Shown: positions 30,354 through 32,588 of the stretch, piece by piece
Numbering within the stretch: position 1 is the first letter of the stretch
Layout of the letters: the number at the start of each line of letters is the position of its first letter
NCBI GenBank assembly: GCA_031287815.1
Contig: JAITSM010000216.1
Location: 1-32,588 of the forward strand
Reading direction: 5' to 3'
Source of the DNA: Prevotellaceae bacterium
GTDB taxonomy: Bacteria; Bacteroidota; Bacteroidia; Bacteroidales; UBA932
DNA length: 32,588 bases
Position numbers and translations under genes: made by a program
The notes under the pieces: generated by a model
What the model was told of the DNA's origin: nothing
Databases searched by the model: none
The model's input: only the letters and a program-made list of their open reading frames with translations

Positions 30354-31667
30354 ATGTACGCAAAAAAACGCATAGTCAGAATTTTTGACTCTATCATTAT
30401 CACGATGGCCGCCGCCCTGCTGCTGACAGCCATCTTTGCCGGCTGCAACGACGCCATTAAAAACACCGTTACTTACCCCGTCAACGAGCCGGTGTATATG
30501 CCTTTTTCCGAGTTCCGCACCCCGCCGCCGGTGAAAACGGCGCAGGAAATAGTGAACCCGGGGAAAATCTGCCTGTATGGCGATTATATTTTCATCAATG
30601 AAATCGCCAAAGGGTTTCACATTATCGACAACTCCAACCCTGCGTCGCCGCATGCGGTAGGGTTTATCGATTTGCCGGGCAATATTGATTTGGCCATAAA
30701 CAATAACCTGCTCTTTGCCGACAGTTACATTGATTTGGTCTGGTTTAATATCGACCTGCCGGCGCAGCCCCAGGCTTCCGGGCGCCTGGAGGACGTTTTC
30801 CCGAATGTGCTTCCGCCTATCGACAACGAATATCCGATGAAAGGAATTGATAACACCAAAGGCGTTGTGGTCGGCTGGGAAGTCAAAACCATTACCGAAG
30901 AAGAAGAGCGCAGCCGCTATATTCCTTACCCGGTATGGTATGCCGAATACGCATATTTAAATTATGCCGATTCCTGGGGGGGCGCGGCGCGTTCGTCGGG
31001 CGCTACCGCCCTGACCGGCTCTACGGCGCGTTTTGCCGCTTATGGCGACTACCTGTATGTGGTGACCAGCTCCCAGCTGAAAGTGTTTGCCGTTTCCGGC
31101 AATACCGTAGCGAAAGGCCTTGAACAATACCTTAGCTGGAACACCGAAACCGTTTTTGCCTATGATCAGAAACTTTTTCTGGGAACGACCACCGGCCTGC
31201 TGATTTATGACATCGCCAACCCCGCCGCGCCGGCGCGCCTGTCGTCGGTAAGCCATGTGCTGGGCTGCGACCCGGTGGTGGTGCAGGGGAACTATGCCTA
31301 TGTGACCATCCGCGGCGGGAATGCCTGCGGGCAAAACCTTAACCTGCTCGACATAGTGGATATTTCCAACCCCGCCCAGCCTTTCCTGAAAACCTCGTTC
31401 AACATGCAAAGCCCCTACGGGCTGGGCATCGACGGGCAGGCGCTCTTTATCTGCGATAACGGATTGAAGGTATTCGACGCTTCCGACCCCCTGAAAATCG
31501 GGGAAAGGCGGCTGGCGCATTTTTCCGGCATCAGCGGGGTGGATGTGATTCCCTACAATAATACCTTAATACTGATCGGCGGCGACGGCCTCTACCAATA
31601 CGATTATTCCGACCTCCGGGATATAAAACCCGTTAGCGTACTCAAAGTATCAACCGACAAAAAATAA
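30354..31667 (+). CDS. LVIVD-repeat beta-propeller lipoprotein
   Basis: 437 residues. An N-terminal signal with lipobox IFAGC (cysteine near residue 27; MAAALLLTAIFAGCND) is followed by LVIVD-type repeats: YGDYIFINEIAKGFHIIDNSNPASPHAVGFIDLPG, LLFADSYIDLVWFNIDLPAQPQ, LFLGTTTGLLIYDIANPAAPARLSSV, AYVTIRGG...LNLLDIVDISNPAQPFL, ALFICDNGLKVFDASDPLKIG. Such proteins form surface or periplasmic propellers of unknown ligand. It lies 6 bp before the small barrel gene, and both are behind the 30-nt element shared with the ECF sigma gene, so they probably form an envelope-response unit. Confidence 0.8.
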   Translation: MYAKKRIVRIFDSIIITMAAALLLTAIFAGCNDAIKNTVTYPVNEPVYMPFSEFRTPPPVKTAQEIVNPGKICLYGDYIFINEIAKGFHIIDNSNPASPHAVGFIDLPGNIDLAINNNLLFADSYIDLVWFNIDLPAQPQASGRLEDVFPNVLPPIDNEYPMKGIDNTKGVVVGWEVKTITEEEERSRYIPYPVWYAEYAYLNYADSWGGAARSSGATALTGSTARFAAYGDYLYVVTSSQLKVFAVSGNTVAKGLEQYLSWNTETVFAYDQKLFLGTTTGLLIYDIANPAAPARLSSVSHVLGCDPVVVQGNYAYVTIRGGNACGQNLNLLDIVDISNPAQPFLKTSFNMQSPYGLGIDGQALFICDNGLKVFDASDPLKIGERRLAHFSGISGVDVIPYNNTLILIGGDGLYQYDYSDLRDIKPVSVLKVSTDKK

Positions 31668-31673
31668 TAACCG

Positions 31674-32282
31674 ATGAAACAGTCTATTTTCTTTTTTATA
31701 TTTTCCCTCCTTGCCGCTTCGCTGGCAGCACAGGGCAACGAAGGAACGCCTGAAAAATCGCCGGCGGGCTACTACAATTTAACGCAACTCTCGTTGATTA
31801 TCGGCGAAACCGACGAACTTTCCCCTGCGCCCAACCTTGTTCCGTCCATAACGACGGTGAACGGCTACCGCTTTAACGAACACTTTGCCATGGGTGCGGG
31901 CGTAGGCATGGCGGCCTACAGGTATGTTACCTTCCCGGTTTTCCTCGACCTGCGGGGATATATTCTCAAGGGGGATTTCACGCCCCTGCTTGCCTTTAAG
32001 GGCGGCTACGCTTTTGCCGACAACGACAAAGAGATTTTCCCCGCCGGCACCTACGCGGAAGCCACCTATAAAAACACCGGCGGCTGGATGCTGCATCCCG
32101 AAATCGGGTTCAGGGCCGCCATCAATGCCTCCTGTAATTTTGTGTTCACCATTGGTTATTACTACCAGGATTTAAAAACCGAAGTAACGGAAAAACCAAC
32201 CTCCTACCGGCGCTATCCAATCATCCACACCACCGACACCCACCTCGACCGCCTGTGCTTTACGATAGGATTCCTGTTTTGA
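31674..32282 (+). CDS. Small outer-membrane beta-barrel protein
   Basis: 202 residues. Signal peptide MKQSIFFFIFSLLAASLAAQ, then alternating strands of an eight-stranded barrel: YYNLTQLSLIIGE, PSITTVNGYRFNEHFAMGAGVGMAAYRYVTFPVFLDLRGY, FTPLLAFKGGYAF, GGWMLHPEIGFRAA, FVFTIGYYYQDL, and a closing LDRLCFTIGFLF with terminal Phe. It is co-transcribed with the LVIVD lipoprotein (6-bp gap). Its ligand or role is unknown; it belongs to the OmpA/OprF-sized porin-like group in Bacteroidales. Confidence 0.75.
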   Translation: MKQSIFFFIFSLLAASLAAQGNEGTPEKSPAGYYNLTQLSLIIGETDELSPAPNLVPSITTVNGYRFNEHFAMGAGVGMAAYRYVTFPVFLDLRGYILKGDFTPLLAFKGGYAFADNDKEIFPAGTYAEATYKNTGGWMLHPEIGFRAAINASCNFVFTIGYYYQDLKTEVTEKPTSYRRYPIIHTTDTHLDRLCFTIGFLF

Positions 32283-32285
32283 TGA

Positions 32286-32400
32286 AGTATGAGGTATGAG
32301 GTATGAGGTATGAGGTGGCTGGCGCCTGTTTAATGGAGAATGGAGAGTGGAGAGTGGAGAATGTCTCTTGAGGCGCCAGCCAATTCTCCATTCACAAAAA
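32286..32400. repeat. Paired inverted GGCTGGCGCC cores with GAGGTAT and GGAGAATGG words
   Basis: TATGAGG is repeated four times (32289-32315), then GGCTGGCGCC (32317-32326), GTTTAATGGAGAATGGAGAGTGG words, then GGCGCCAGCC (32372-32381) and ATTCTCCATT. The two cores are exact reverse complements and the ATGGAGAAT arms also pair, so a large hairpin can form. Confidence 0.65.
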
Positions 32401-32405
32401 AAACA

Positions 32406-32434
32406 CCGGCATGTTTCCATGCCGGCGGTTTTCA
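32406..32434. terminator. Hairpin CCGGCATG-TTTC-CATGCCGG with T-rich 3' side
   Basis: 8-bp perfect stem (32406-32413/32418-32425) preceded by A-rich sequence and followed by CGGTTTTC. Suits termination of the 30354-32282 unit, though the T run is short. Confidence 0.6.
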
Positions 32435-32451
32435 TTACTTCCTCTCAGCAG

Positions 32452-32470
32452 CCCCCCTCGCCTTTAGGAG
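32452..32470. repeat. Partial copy of the G/C-rich element
   Basis: Nineteen bases identical to 13344-13362, ending in CTTTAGGAG exactly where the MITE-like inverted repeat begins. Confidence 0.6.
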
Positions 32471-32545
32471 CTATCGTTTATACACAACTTTAGTCAGTAT
32501 CTTTGACGGATGACTACTTTATATTAAGTGGTGTATAAACGCTAG
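32471..32545. mobile_element. MITE-like inverted repeat, 75 bp
   Basis: Ends CTATCGTTTATACAC and GTGTATAAACGCTAG are 15-bp inverted repeats with one mismatch. TAGTCA/TGACTA pair further in. No coding capacity. It seems to interrupt a copy of the G/C-rich element. A perfect hairpin, CCGTCGGCT-TT-AGCCGACGG, follows at 32554-32573. Confidence 0.45.
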
Positions 32546-32588
32546 TTCTATTGCCGTCGGCTTTAGCCGACGGTCTAAAGAGGCTTCT

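Noticed and set aside
30141-30653. 170-codon minus-strand frame over the start of the LVIVD gene
   Set aside because: It is antisense to a clear gene, shows no family features, and runs through repeat words.

Overview
The window looks like a chromosomal segment of a member of the phylum Bacteroidota, most likely order Bacteroidales. The evidence is a complete type IX secretion/gliding core (porP-gldK-gldL-gldM-gldN), promoters of the Bacteroidetes type (TTTG, 19-20 bp, TAnnTTTG), and typical household genes: class II ribonucleotide reductase, SufD, LptC, type III pantothenate kinase, thymidylate synthase, HflX, malate dehydrogenase and YbeY. I cannot name a genus or species.

Layout. 1-3396 (minus): adenosylcobalamin-dependent ribonucleotide reductase running off the left edge, then a lone sufD. 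3400-5272 (plus): a promoter, a structured leader RNA and a secreted FISUMP-type protein. 5544-10450 (minus): corC-like, lptC, outer-membrane protein and coaX in a tight operon, with thyA upstream. 10613-12795 (plus): a BlaI-type repressor with a perfect 36-bp palindromic operator, and an M56/TonB-type BlaR1-like sensor. 12796-13497: repeats and a gene remnant. 13498-14923 (minus): a second secreted protein sharing the N-terminal domain of the first, preceded by a second copy of the leader RNA. 15103-16284: a thioredoxin-fold lipoprotein. 16556-22357: the type IX secretion operon. 22428-23786: tRNA-Ala(GGC) and hflX. 23825-27388: small membrane proteins, a hydrolase and mdh on minus, with one lipoprotein on plus. 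27539-32282 (plus): ybeY, an ECF sigma factor with a putative membrane anti-sigma/outer-membrane-barrel fusion, then an LVIVD-repeat lipoprotein and a small barrel.

The most interesting signal is the pair of leader RNAs at about 3647-3916 (+) and 14571-14887 (-). Each begins exactly 8 nt after a canonical promoter with the same conserved block. Each folds into a long arm with stems of different sequence but the same pairing and nearly identical internal loops, has a 10-bp pseudoknot between the arm tip and a downstream strand, and ends in a hairpin over a possible short peptide ORF. Both precede modular secreted proteins that share an N-terminal domain and then diverge completely at the same motif. 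I do not recognise this RNA family.

Intergenic DNA is unusually repeat-rich. There are short tandem words at many gene ends, often around a GCTGGCGCCAGC palindrome. There are two arrays of roughly 21-bp dyad units (12972-13184 and 24743-24931), chains of REP-like hairpins (29892-30025 and 13268-13384), and a small MITE-like inverted repeat (32471-32545). A 30-nt sequence is duplicated exactly upstream of the sigma factor gene and of the LVIVD gene, which suggests a shared sigma-dependent promoter.
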